Source: Kiritimatiellia bacterium (GTDB taxonomy: Bacteria > Verrucomicrobiota > Kiritimatiellia > RFP12 > UBA1067). Taken from it: a stretch of DNA of 11,032 nucleotides. Position numbers and translations under genes: made by a program. The stretch is taken from contig JAKSOY010000152.1 in assembly GCA_024405255.1 (NCBI GenBank), positions 1-11,032 of the forward strand, written 5' to 3'. Shown here in pieces: positions 1 through 7,723 of this stretch. Positions within the stretch are counted from its first letter, which is position 1; every line of letters begins with the position of its first letter. The notes below the pieces were generated by a model, which saw nothing but the letters and a program-made list of their open reading frames with translations, made no database searches and had not been told where the DNA came from.

Positions 1-3000
1 ACTGCAGGTCGCCTTGAACGTCGAGTCCGCCATCAGGGACAAATTGGCAATCTGTGCCGTGCCCGAGCCGAGATCGGCCGTCGTGTTCTGCAGGGTGCCG
101 CCGGCAAGCACGAAACGATAGTTGTAGATGTCGCCCTTGCCATTCATTTCGAGGACGCCGTCCGGTTCCACCGTGATTTCATTGCCGTTCGCGCCGATGC
201 AGGTGTTGTTGCCCAAAACGACCTTTCCTGCGGAAACCAGCGTGCCACCCGAATAACCCTGCCCCGATTTATTGGCGTTGAGCGTACCCGCACCGGCCTT
301 CACGAGCCGCGTACCGCCGGTGATGGCAACGTTGTTGTTGGCGATGGTCTGTCCCTCCGGCACTTCCACGATCAACTCGCCGCCGCGGAACCACTTGTCC
401 TGCAGATATAGCACCACCGCGCGGCGATCGGCGTCGGAGAGCACGGTATTGAAGCAGATGAGCTCGGAGAGCTGGCGACCGCCCGTACGAAGGATGCCGC
501 CGCTTGTGCAGTTGCGGTCGGTCGTGAGCCGGTCGGAGATGGCGTTGACGTTCATCGTCGCCGAATACACGCAGAACTGGTTGTCCGGCGGGTAGGCGTT
601 GGCGATGTCGACCCCCGAAAGCCCGTTCCACATCGAAGCGTATTTATGGTAGGAAGCATTACCGTATTGCCCGGCCGCACCGCGGTGGAAATTGTAGTTG
701 GCGCTGTCACCGAGGAAAAACGCGCCTTCGCCCTTGGCGATCTGCATCACCCAGAACACCGTGCGCAAATTGGAGAATCGGTTGTACACCATGTCGAGGT
801 TGCTGCCGATTGCACCGAAGTCCACCGTGGGGATGGCGTAGCCCGTCGCCTTGTAGGTCGGCGCCGCGGTGGTGGTGGCGGTGGCCACCACATGGTTCGC
901 GTCCTTCGAGGTCCACTGCGTCACCCGGCCGGCCCCGTCGATCGCCATGGTCGACGTATCAAGCGCGTCAAGCCAGAAGCAGGCGTTCTTAAGGACGGCT
1001 GGCGATGTTGCCGGTTCCGCCGTCACAAAGGTGCTGTCAGTCACCGTGAACGGCACCGCGCCGCCGATGAGCGCCGGGGGCAGTTTGAGCTTGTTGCCCT
1101 TGAGGTCGATGACGGTGTTCGGCGGAATCGTGAAGTCGAAACTGCCCGTGAAGTCATAGAGCGCCGTACCTTTGGGAAGTTCCAGCTTGGTGAGCACGAA
1201 CTTGGCCGGCGTCACACCCATCGCCTTGATGGTGTTGAACTCCGCAATGGACGAGAAGTGCACGTCGATCTTGTCGGTAATGCCCTCGGTCCATTCGGCG
1301 CCATAGGGCTCGCCGGTACTGCGAAAGTACTGCCAGCATTCGTTGACGAGATCCCAAACGGCCCATGCCGGCGCCGCAACGGCGTAGAGGCCGTCCGCGC
1401 GCGCCAACAGCCGGAAATCCCCGAGGTTCTCGCCGCTGCCGACGAATTCCGCGACATTGGGAATGGCAGACCACGCCACCAGTTTCTGATTGTCGACGAG
1501 CGTGCGCGCGCCCAGCTCGACCTTCACCGACGACCCCGCGTAGAACGTGGTCGTGGAGGCGTCGAAGGTGTCCGTGAAGAGCGCCAGATCAAGGCAGGTG
1601 AAAAGCGACGTCGCCGTGCCCAGCGTCACCGTGGGATGCCGCTGGGAACCAGACCAGGCGAGGTTCGGCGCGTATCGGTCGTAGACCGTCGTGGCAATGA
1701 CCTTGCTCGCCACGAACTTGCCCGTCGAGGTGAAGACCAAGTTGCTCGCCGATGCGATCATGTTGCCCTGGATTTCGAGATTACCGCCTACGCGGAGCGT
1801 GCCCTGGTTGATGGTCGCCGTGCCATTCCAGAAGTCGTTGAACTTGTAGGTGGCGCCCGGGGCCACATAGACCGTGCCCGTACCCGTGAAGCTCATCGTG
1901 CCGCTGTAGATGGTCGTGTTGCCCAAAGTCAGGGTGTGCCCGTTCAACGCGGTCGTGTTCGGGCTGCTATTCCAGAAGGCCAAGGACATCGGCGTCGTAC
2001 CGCCGATCTTGGTATCGTCGTCGAGCGTGAGGTTGTACATGTAGCCGGTGCCGTTGGTGTAGTGCGGGCTACCGTCATACGTGCGGCTCACAAGCGCCCC
2101 CAATCCGTCTGGTCCCTCGCCGGCCAACGCGTAGTGGTAGTCATGGTAACTGCGGCCATTGAGATCGAACTGGCCGCCGTTTTCAACACGAATCCTTGAG
2201 TACTGCGCACCGACGGTGGCGCCCGAGCCCTTCTTGACGGCACCTTCCTTGACGACCAAGGACGTCGCGCCATTCGCGCCGAAGCCGGTGTTCCCCTTCT
2301 CCATGTTGAGCGTACCCGCGCCGGTCTTCCACACCTGAAGGTTCGCACCGCCGCCGAAGACGGTGCCGTCGGCGGTATTGGGATTGGCGGCTGTGATACC
2401 CGCAGGAATATTGAAGTTCACAACGCCAATACGCGTCAGCGTCACATTGTCGAAATTCACGGCCTTACCGCCACTGCAGCCGATCTTCACGATGTGGGTG
2501 CCCGCGTTCAGCGTTATCGCCTTGCTGAAGCTGGTGGCATTCCAACCGCTCGTCGACGTCCGCACCTGGTCGGCACCGTCGATCTGGGCGTAATAGGTAC
2601 TTGTTTGGTAATTCGTCTTGTTGTTCCAAGCGGAGAACGTGAACGACAACGTGTACTCGCCGGCTGTCGGCACGGTGAACAGCTGGGAAATGGAACCGCC
2701 GTTCGCAATGTAAACCCACGTCGAGCCATTGCATTCGGCATCGCCAAGGTCGTGGTTGTTGTTCCACACATTGATGGTTCCCGTTCCGTTCCAGTTCATC
2801 GGAATCATGGCCAGCGAAGCGCCCGAGGCACAGGCGTCGGCCTGGAAATCGCCGTTTTTGAGCATCTGGGACGAAGTGATGGTACCAGCACCTGGAATGT
2901 TGGCCAACGTCAACTGGGCGCCGGCAATGTCAAGGGTATGACCGGCAAGACTGAAATTCAAATCCCGCCAGTCGACATCGGTATCCAACGTGATGTTGGC

Positions 3001-4227
3001 CTCGAGTTCAAGGCCCTTCGCCTTCGCGACGTCTTCGGCAACGGTCTTCAGTCCCTGGTATTCGGCATCGGAGGAGAAGAGGATGGTGATATTGTTGTTC
3101 ATGCCGCCTTCGGGCGCCGCCACCGAGCCCTTCCCCGCGGAGAGGTAGTTGAATCCGCCATTCGCGTATCGCGCGTAGACGGCCACGGCCGTATCGAACA
3201 CCGCCGTCAGGGAGATGTTCTGGGCAGTCGCGAGGATGATTTCCGGCGACGTGACCGAACCCGAAACGATGTACTTCGTGTCGCCCTCCCACCGGCAGAA
3301 GGTCGAGCCCGCGGCCGGCGTCGCCACGAGGCGCAGCCCTGTGGACCACGGCACCGTCACCGCGCCCGTTCCCACGCCCGCCGCGCCGTTCACGCTCACC
3401 GTGCCGTTCTCGCTGGTGAGGTTGATGGTGCGAGTGACGCCAGAATCCGCCGGCACCGGCAGCACGTCCGGCCCGAGCTGGGCGCTCGTGGTGAGCTGCG
3501 CGGCCGTGAGGACCTTCTTCCAGATACGCACTTCATCGTAGCTGGCGTCCGCATCGGAGTCGCCATACTGGGAGCGGCCCAAACAGTTCCAGGCATACCC
3601 CGCGATCACCTTCGCATCCCAGGCCTGACTCGTCGTGCCGCTGCCGGAATTCAATATTGCACCGGTCGTCACGTCGCGCTTCGCCCAGGCGAGCGAGGCC
3701 GTGCCGTCTGCATTGGGCGTGATGGTCATCGCAATGTGATACGGCACGTTGAGCGTGTAGGGCCTCAGCGAGTTTTCGACCCGGAGGATCGAGGTCGCCC
3801 CGGTCTTAATCTCCACGCATTCCGTGTTGGCGTCCGTAGCCATGGTCCAGGCCATCAACAGGTTGTTGTCCGTGTTGGAGCCGAAATCGAAGATACGCGC
3901 CCAGTTCTTCACCGAATGCTGGGTCGCCCAGACTTCAATGGTGAGCGGCGAAGTTTCGGCGGGCACGATGCCGGCACCGAGCTTGATGTAGGCGGTGTCC
4001 TTCGCGGTACCCGCCACCCGCGCCGCAGTGGGCGATGAGGCGTTGTTGAAGGAAACCGCGCCAAACGTCGTCGCGGTGATGCCGCCGATCGGGTCGTTGT
4101 AGTTGCCGTTGAAGCTCCAACGGTGCAGCAGATCCTCAGGCGAACAATCCGCGGCACCCAAGCCTTGCAAGGCAGTCGAAACCACCGCTACCGACAGTAA
4201 TCTTCCGAAATACTTTGTTATATCCAT
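1..4227 (-). CDS. Giant secreted surface protein with LamG-like and autotransporter-associated beta-strand repeats (3' end outside window)
   Basis: One uninterrupted frame of 1409 codons starts at the ATG at 4225-4227 and leaves the window without a stop. An AAGGAG ribosome site (4234-4239) lies six bases upstream. Residues 1-26 form a signal peptide ending LGAA, so the protein is exported. In order I see: a concanavalin/LamG-like domain (about 33-245, with the typical DEVRIWKKVLTAAQL ending at about 231); a divergent InlB-B/Flg_new-like repeat (about 267-345, ATPAAGSTFCRWEGD); a beta-helix-like stretch; a galactose-binding-like jelly roll (about 455-601, from MLKNGDF to FDNVTLTRIG); an autotransporter-associated beta-strand repeat at about 630 (VWKTGAGTLN); more parallel-beta sequence; a second LamG-like domain (about 1081-1280, ending LYLQDKWF); and another beta-strand repeat at about 1308 (LVKAGAGTLNANKSG). 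The likely role is an adhesin or glycan-binding passenger protein. The C-terminal anchor (beta-barrel, PEP-CTERM or other) cannot be seen. Domain calls are by eye. Confidence 0.9.
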   Translation of the reverse strand, partial: MDITKYFGRLLSVAVVSTALQGLGAADCSPEDLLHRWSFNGNYNDPIGGITATTFGAVSFNNASSPTAARVAGTAKDTAYIKLGAGIVPAETSPLTIEVWATQHSVKNWARIFDFGSNTDNNLLMAWTMATDANTECVEIKTGATSILRVENSLRPYTLNVPYHIAMTITPNADGTASLAWAKRDVTTGAILNSGSGTTSQAWDAKVIAGYAWNCLGRSQYGDSDADASYDEVRIWKKVLTAAQLTTSAQLGPDVLPVPADSGVTRTINLTSENGTVSVNGAAGVGTGAVTVPWSTGLRLVATPAAGSTFCRWEGDTKYIVSGSVTSPEIILATAQNISLTAVFDTAVAVYARYANGGFNYLSAGKGSVAAPEGGMNNNITILFSSDAEYQGLKTVAEDVAKAKGLELEANITLDTDVDWRDLNFSLAGHTLDIAGAQLTLANIPGAGTITSSQMLKNGDFQADACASGASLAMIPMNWNGTGTINVWNNNHDLGDAECNGSTWVYIANGGSISQLFTVPTAGEYTLSFTFSAWNNKTNYQTSTYYAQIDGADQVRTSTSGWNATSFSKAITLNAGTHIVKIGCSGGKAVNFDNVTLTRIGVVNFNIPAGITAANPNTADGTVFGGGANLQVWKTGAGTLNMEKGNTGFGANGATSLVVKEGAVKKGSGATVGAQYSRIRVENGGQFDLNGRSYHDYHYALAGEGPDGLGALVSRTYDGSPHYTNGTGYMYNLTLDDDTKIGGTTPMSLAFWNSSPNTTALNGHTLTLGNTTIYSGTMSFTGTGTVYVAPGATYKFNDFWNGTATINQGTLRVGGNLEIQGNMIASASNLVFTSTGKFVASKVIATTVYDRYAPNLAWSGSQRHPTVTLGTATSLFTCLDLALFTDTFDASTTTFYAGSSVKVELGARTLVDNQKLVAWSAIPNVAEFVGSGENLGDFRLLARADGLYAVAAPAWAVWDLVNECWQYFRSTGEPYGAEWTEGITDKIDVHFSSIAEFNTIKAMGVTPAKFVLTKLELPKGTALYDFTGSFDFTIPPNTVIDLKGNKLKLPPALIGGAVPFTVTDSTFVTAEPATSPAVLKNACFWLDALDTSTMAIDGAGRVTQWTSKDANHVVATATTTAAPTYKATGYAIPTVDFGAIGSNLDMVYNRFSNLRTVFWVMQIAKGEGAFFLGDSANYNFHRGAAGQYGNASYHKYASMWNGLSGVDIANAYPPDNQFCVYSATMNVNAISDRLTTDRNCTSGGILRTGGRQLSELICFNTVLSDADRRAVVLYLQDKWFRGGELIVEVPEGQTIANNNVAITGGTRLVKAGAGTLNANKSGQGYSGGTLVSAGKVVLGNNTCIGANGNEITVEPDGVLEMNGKGDIYNYRFVLAGGTLQNTTADLGSGTAQIANLSLMADSTFKATCS

Positions 4228-4261
4228 TGTCCTCTCCTTCTCTCCTTTTAAGACTATAAGG

Positions 4262-4291
4262 ATTATAACACAAGCACCCGTGTGATGTCTA
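4262..4291 (-). promoter_or_regulatory. Sigma-70-type extended -10 promoter of the giant surface protein gene
   Basis: On the minus strand there is a perfect TATAAT (4262-4267) preceded by TGT, which makes an extended -10. An 18-base spacer separates it from TAGACA (4286-4291), five of six matches to the -35 consensus. The start of transcription would fall near 4255, giving a leader of about 28 bases that contains the ribosome site. This gene is therefore probably expressed independently of the lipoprotein operon upstream. Confidence 0.65.
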
Positions 4292-4337
4292 GCCTAGAGT
4301 TCAACCAGGACACCTAGTACATAATACTCAAATCTAG

Positions 4338-4495
4338 CAATCCAGACCGTAGGGGTCTGTCCCCACGTCTCAGGACGGCCGCAGCGAGACCACGGTTCGG
4401 GACCGGTCCCACGCCGAAATCTCGCCGTCCCAAAAACCATCCCAACCACCAGGGTCTGTCCCCACGACGCCCATCTCCGAACAATCCGAACAATC
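4338..4495. repeat. Direct repeat copy 1 (158 bases, exact match to 4551-4708)
   Basis: This stretch is identical, base for base as read, to 4551-4708, an offset of 213. It contains a GGGGTCTGTCCCC box (4352-4364), a long imperfect hairpin (4373-4430), a GGGTCTGTCCCC box (4452-4463) and the first two units of the short tandem repeat. The boxes are themselves small inverted repeats (GGGG/CCCC around TCTGT). Sequences of this sort resemble dispersed REP- or MITE-like elements. No transposase gene is in the window, so mobility is only inferred. Confidence 0.92.
4373..4430. repeat. Long imperfect hairpin in repeat copy 1
   Basis: GGACGGC (4373-4379) pairs with GCCGTCC (4424-4430), GAGA (4386-4389) with TCTC (4420-4423), and TTCGG (4396-4400) with CCGAA (4414-4418). 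The 12-base perfect palindrome GGGACCGGTCCC (4399-4410) lies at the tip and overlaps the inner arm by two bases. No T tract follows on either strand, so this is not an ordinary intrinsic terminator. Confidence 0.7.
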
Positions 4496-4556
4496 CGAAC
4501 AATCCGAACAATCGAACAATCCGAACAATCGAACAATCTGAACAATCGAACAATCC
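4479..4556. repeat. Short tandem repeat array 1, nine units of GAACAATC(C)/(T)
   Basis: Nine head-to-tail units start at 4479, 4488, 4497, 4506, 4514, 4523, 4531, 4540 and 4548. Each is GAACAATC with or without an extra C or T, so the lengths run 9, 9, 9, 8, 9, 8, 9, 8, 9. The mix of 8- and 9-base units shifts reading frame repeatedly, which argues against selection for a protein. Confidence 0.93.
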
Positions 4557-4708
4557 AGACCGTAGGGGTCTGTCCCCACGTCTCAGGACGGCCGCAGCGA
4601 GACCACGGTTCGGGACCGGTCCCACGCCGAAATCTCGCCGTCCCAAAAACCATCCCAACCACCAGGGTCTGTCCCCACGACGCCCATCTCCGAACAATCC
4701 GAACAATC
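4551..4708. repeat. Direct repeat copy 2 (158 bases, exact match to 4338-4495)
   Basis: This is the second copy of the unit, with the same internal order: GGGGTCTGTCCCC (4565-4577), hairpin (4586-4643), GGGTCTGTCCCC (4665-4676), then the tandem array. Identity stops at 4709, where T replaces C inside the short repeat. The perfect identity of the non-tandem part indicates a recent duplication or conversion. A related half-unit box, GGGGCCTGTCCCC with one change, follows at 4786-4798 without the rest of the unit. Confidence 0.92.
4586..4643. repeat. Long imperfect hairpin in repeat copy 2
   Basis: This has the same foldable structure as 4373-4430, with the palindrome GGGACCGGTCCC at 4612-4623. 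It is present because the whole unit is duplicated. Confidence 0.7.
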
Positions 4709-4777
4709 TGAACAATCCGAACAATCGAACAATCTGAACAATCGAACAATCGAACAATCTGAACAATCGAACAATCC
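4692..4777. repeat. Short tandem repeat array 2, ten units of GAACAATC(C)/(T)
   Basis: Ten units start at 4692, 4701, 4710, 4719, 4727, 4736, 4744, 4752, 4761 and 4769. Their lengths run 9, 9, 9, 8, 9, 8, 8, 9, 8, 9. The order of C- and T-ended units differs from array 1, so the arrays have changed since the larger unit was duplicated, probably by slippage or unequal exchange. Confidence 0.93.
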
Positions 4778-4848
4778 AGACCATAGGGGCCTGTCCCCAC
4801 GACGACTACCGCCGAGAGACCGACATTCACCAAACTCTTTTTCCTTTC

Positions 4849-6324
4849 CTAAGGATGTTTATGGTAGCGGCGCCTCGGGGGATAACCACAATCGCGATAA
4901 TTGCCGGGAAAGCGCCAGAGCCAATGTTCAGGACGATCCTCCGGTAGAAACCGCTTCAAAAACCGATCAAGCTCTTGGCAGTATTGATCATGGCTCAAAT
5001 TCTTCGCCCGCATATCAGCCGAAAATGTATCAAAAGCGCGTTGAAGGGAATCATAATCGTATTTGAGGACATCTTCTTTATAGTAGACCTTAAGGAAGTA
5101 GTGTCTACGCATCCACGAGAATTGCGGTGCCCGATAGGCCTGATCAGATAGTTCCTTTGGAACATTGCCGTTACAAAGAAGTCCGTGCAGACCAGAATGA
5201 TATTTAAAGTCGGACATCAGCGCCGGAAAATATTCACGGAGGATTTCAGGCGAAAATTCAGGACGTATCATCAAAAGAAACGCATCATGTCCTATTTCGT
5301 CAGGATGTTGAAGCGACCAATCCGCTATCGCCCGCAGATTGCCAATTGGAATCGAATTCGTATCCGAGCAAAGAACCTCCATCATCATCTTCCGTTTGCG
5401 ATTGTCCGCGAAGAGAGGGAGTACATCGCGTTTAAAGACATCGGTCGACTGATGCATTTGCGCGACTTCCTCCTGGAAATCCTGATAAAACTGCGTGCGT
5501 TCGCATTGTTCCATCGTACCCCATTCCTTTTCTTCACACGCTCTTTTGCGCTGCCGCTCTTGTTGTTGCCATTCGAGCCGACGAGCTATTTTCTCTTCCT
5601 TCTCTCTCATTTCTCTTTCCAGTCTAGCCTCTCGTCTCTCAAGTTCCGCCTGTCTTCTTTTTTCGTCAACTTGCTCTCTCTGCCGACTTTTTTCGCGTTT
5701 CGTTCTAAAAGAGTTCGTCCAATCCTTCCCCTCTTGTCGAACAAACGCATGATGATCTAAACCACCGGTCACATATTCATAGACATACCCTTTCGCCGTC
5801 ACCTGATTTTGGATCATCGAAAAAACTGTATCATCGATCTGGTCATAAGGTAGCAGATTTTCAAGAAGTTCATTCGTCTTGATCTTCAAATTATGAGAAT
5901 CCATGTGCCACTTGGTATGATCACAGAGCAGAGCGAATTCCACCCGCTGACTGACCGTTGCGTGAGAGGACAGCCAGATATCCTTCAAAGGGAACAGCAG
6001 ATCCTTTCTTTCTTTGAGCCTATCGACCAAACGGGCAAATTGTTCCGGCGAAGGATTTTTCTCGTTGCGTCGTAGAAAGTAACGCCCGAGTGCCATTCGG
6101 GCCGGCGTGTTACTTGTACTTAAATAATCGGCGTCCCGAAAAACCACCTCAAAATCCTCAATCAGCTTCTGTCCGGCCCTGTATTCGAGCATTCTTTTGT
6201 TCTCATTTTTTTTCACTTCTTCAAGGCTTCTGTTCCAGCTTTCAACTTCCGAAATGGTTAGACAACCCGACAACAACAGGGTTGAGGCTGCAATCATCTT
6301 GCGAATTACCTGATAGACGACCAT
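4849..6324 (-). CDS. Type B lipoprotein with coiled coil and a second core module (fourth gene of operon)
   Basis: The protein has 491 residues and I do not recognise its family. The ATG at 6322-6324 has a very strong AAGGAGG site seven bases upstream. Residues 1-21 form a lipoprotein signal with a canonical LLSGC lipobox (Cys21), so it should be membrane-anchored on the periplasmic side. Residues about 54-134 carry the core shared with the other three genes (EDFEVVF at 56-62, DIW at 115-117, QRVEFAL at 126-132). Residues about 205-275 are a highly charged Arg/Glu/Lys coiled coil. Residues about 285-400 look like a weaker second core (LRAIADWSLQHP at 330-341). The C-terminus is basic and aromatic. 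It is the longest member and resembles a type B protein fused to a second module. The gap from the gene before is 20 bases. The end is TAG, with no clear terminator after it. Confidence 0.88.
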   Translation of the reverse strand: MVVYQVIRKMIAASTLLLSGCLTISEVESWNRSLEEVKKNENKRMLEYRAGQKLIEDFEVVFRDADYLSTSNTPARMALGRYFLRRNEKNPSPEQFARLVDRLKERKDLLFPLKDIWLSSHATVSQRVEFALLCDHTKWHMDSHNLKIKTNELLENLLPYDQIDDTVFSMIQNQVTAKGYVYEYVTGGLDHHAFVRQEGKDWTNSFRTKREKSRQREQVDEKRRQAELERREARLEREMREKEEKIARRLEWQQQERQRKRACEEKEWGTMEQCERTQFYQDFQEEVAQMHQSTDVFKRDVLPLFADNRKRKMMMEVLCSDTNSIPIGNLRAIADWSLQHPDEIGHDAFLLMIRPEFSPEILREYFPALMSDFKYHSGLHGLLCNGNVPKELSDQAYRAPQFSWMRRHYFLKVYYKEDVLKYDYDSLQRAFDTFSADMRAKNLSHDQYCQELDRFLKRFLPEDRPEHWLWRFPGNYRDCGYPPRRRYHKHP

Positions 6325-6344
6325 GGTTCCCCCTCCTTAAATGT

Positions 6345-7127
6345 TCATTTCTTCTCTCTGTAAAACTGTTCTTCCCGTTTCTCCAATGCTTGGAATCGTT
6401 CATCCCACTTACGATGAATTCTCCTTTCTCTCTCTGCAGCGGTCCTCTCTATCCTACCGTTCAGGACCCGCCCTGCCCCTTGTTGTTCCCGCCAACGCCC
6501 TGTCGATGCCACTATTTTTTCCAATTCTTCGTCCGAAAAACAAGGAGCATTAAATATTTCTTCATAAAATGAACCATTGTTATGGTGAATGTAATACATA
6601 TGGTCCAAAGCGTGCAACCGTAAATCCAAGCCGACTTTATGCGATCCCCAGATGGGCCTCAAATCCTCAAAACAATCCGGATGCGTGATTGCCCATTCCG
6701 CAACATATCGTACCTGGTCGACCGAAAGTTTTTCGATCGTTCCCTTTTCATCCCAATAGGATTTCAGACACCGGTACGCCACCGACTCCACACCATTAGT
6801 ATCATAGCGATTCAAATACTCTTGATTTCGCATGACAATGCTAAAATCTTCTTCCAGCTTCCTTCTCCATTTTCCCCGATTCGACGAACTCCATTTATTC
6901 TCATAAAACCATTGCACGCAGTTTTCAGAAATCTCATAATCGATCCAAAATGGAAGTTGTATCGGACTGGTAATGATATCCAATGGAATCGTTAGCAGTC
7001 CGACCTCACCAACACCATAAGGGCGACCGCCGCCCAATTCACACAGACCACAGCAAAGACTTGTGAAACATCCGCTTGTACCACATATCACCGCCGCCAA
7101 ACCGAACATCATCAAACTCTTTTTCAT
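6345..7127 (-). CDS. Type A lipoprotein (third gene of operon)
   Basis: The protein has 260 residues and its family is unknown. I place the start at the ATG at 7125-7127 because it opens the MKKSLMMFGLAAVICGTSGC signal, matches the first gene's signal almost residue for residue, and has an AAGGGG site six bases upstream. An in-frame start nine codons earlier would only add a charged lead. Cys20 is the likely lipid-modified residue, although Thr at -3 is not a classic lipobox. A Cys/Gly-rich stretch and a hydrophobic segment with DIITSPIQLP (50-59) follow. Residues about 91-176 hold the shared core (EEDFSIVM, PIW at 158-160, LRLHAL). Residues about 223-260 are a charged helix. The ATG overlaps the TGA of the gene before (ATGA), which suggests translational coupling. 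Confidence 0.87.
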   Translation of the reverse strand: MKKSLMMFGLAAVICGTSGCFTSLCCGLCELGGGRPYGVGEVGLLTIPLDIITSPIQLPFWIDYEISENCVQWFYENKWSSSNRGKWRRKLEEDFSIVMRNQEYLNRYDTNGVESVAYRCLKSYWDEKGTIEKLSVDQVRYVAEWAITHPDCFEDLRPIWGSHKVGLDLRLHALDHMYYIHHNNGSFYEEIFNAPCFSDEELEKIVASTGRWREQQGAGRVLNGRIERTAAERERRIHRKWDERFQALEKREEQFYREKK

Positions 7128-7723
7128 TTTGTGCCCCTTTCTTTCTCTCTGCACTCTTTCTTCTTTTCCGCTTCCGCAAGCTGTTTTCTCTTTTTCTTAA
7201 TCACCCTATCAACCATATCACCTTGTTTCACCAACTTTTCCAATGCAGCAAGTTGCGCATCGGGCATTGTACATTCCCACAAGATGGCCTCCACCGTTTG
7301 ACACGTACACGGTACCATGCCTAGATCAGCCCGCAAGGTGAAGGCATAGCGCTGCCCGACTGTGACATGCGGCAAGTACCAGACAGATGAAAGCTTATTG
7401 ACTGCATTCTTCGCCTCATCTTTCAACAAGTTGATGAGGCGCGCGGTTTGGGCTGCACTGGGGACTTTATCCGTACTGCGATAGGTCAGATAAAACGACA
7501 GTGCAGCGTTCTCCGGCGTTCCGGGAAACCACCACGCACGATTTGTAAAGACGACATCAAAATCTTTTTGAATCTGTGCTAAAAACTTCTGCGAGGCCAG
7601 CCACTCCTCACGTTCATGTTCAAACGCCTTTTTACGCTCAATGTCAGTCGAAACCTTACTAGATGTAATGCATCCCGCGAGCAGGACACATGCCGACAGA
7701 CAAAACAACACATTCCGAATCAT
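7124..7723 (-). CDS. Type B lipoprotein (second gene of operon)
   Basis: The protein has 199 residues and its family is unknown. The start chosen is the ATG at 7721-7723: it forms an ATGA overlap with the stop of the first gene, has an AGGGGG site six bases upstream, and puts a clean signal ending in the canonical LLAGC lipobox (Cys18) at the N-terminus. A frame open further upstream would overlap the first gene and bury the signal. Residues about 49-131 carry the shared core (KDFDVVF at 53-59, SVW at 113-115, GQRYAFTL at 123-130), closest by eye to the first core of the 491-residue protein. The last 30 residues are Lys/Glu-rich and probably helical. It should be an envelope-anchored protein made in step with its neighbours. 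Confidence 0.87.
   Translation of the reverse strand: MIRNVLFCLSACVLLAGCITSSKVSTDIERKKAFEHEREEWLASQKFLAQIQKDFDVVFTNRAWWFPGTPENAALSFYLTYRSTDKVPSAAQTARLINLLKDEAKNAVNKLSSVWYLPHVTVGQRYAFTLRADLGMVPCTCQTVEAILWECTMPDAQLAALEKLVKQGDMVDRVIKKKRKQLAEAEKKKECREKERGTK

Larger units (their letters stand above)
4228..4848. other. Non-coding, repeat-filled intergenic region
   Basis: These 621 bases lie between the stop of the fourth lipoprotein gene and the start of the surface-protein gene. They hold that gene's promoter, an 8-base imperfect inverted repeat (4294-4301 with 4330-4337), a duplicated repeat unit (4338-4777) and a last GGGGCCTGTCCCC box (4786-4798). Several minus-strand frames stay open across the repeats, but the translations are low-complexity and the same DNA is open in more than one frame. 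I see no gene here. I also see no clear intrinsic terminator after the lipoprotein operon. Confidence 0.8.

Noticed and set aside
646..4038. Plus-strand frames of more than 500 codons (646-2199 and 2494-4038)
   Set aside because: They lie opposite the surface-protein gene, are rich in Arg, His and Gly, and show no domain. The minus-strand frame gives a coherent signal peptide and recognisable domains throughout.
4479..4777. CRISPR array
   Set aside because: Units are 8-9 bases with no spacers, so this is a simple tandem repeat. No cas genes are present.
4786..4798. GGGGCCTGTCCCC as the terminator of the lipoprotein operon
   Set aside because: The stem is four pairs with no following T tract on the minus strand, and the same box recurs four more times within the repeats.
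4294..4833. Minus-strand open frames of up to 179 codons with repeats such as IVRLF and DCSDCS
   Set aside because: They translate the non-coding duplicated unit and the 8/9-base array. More than one frame is open over the same bases, the products are low-complexity, and the unit lengths shift frame.
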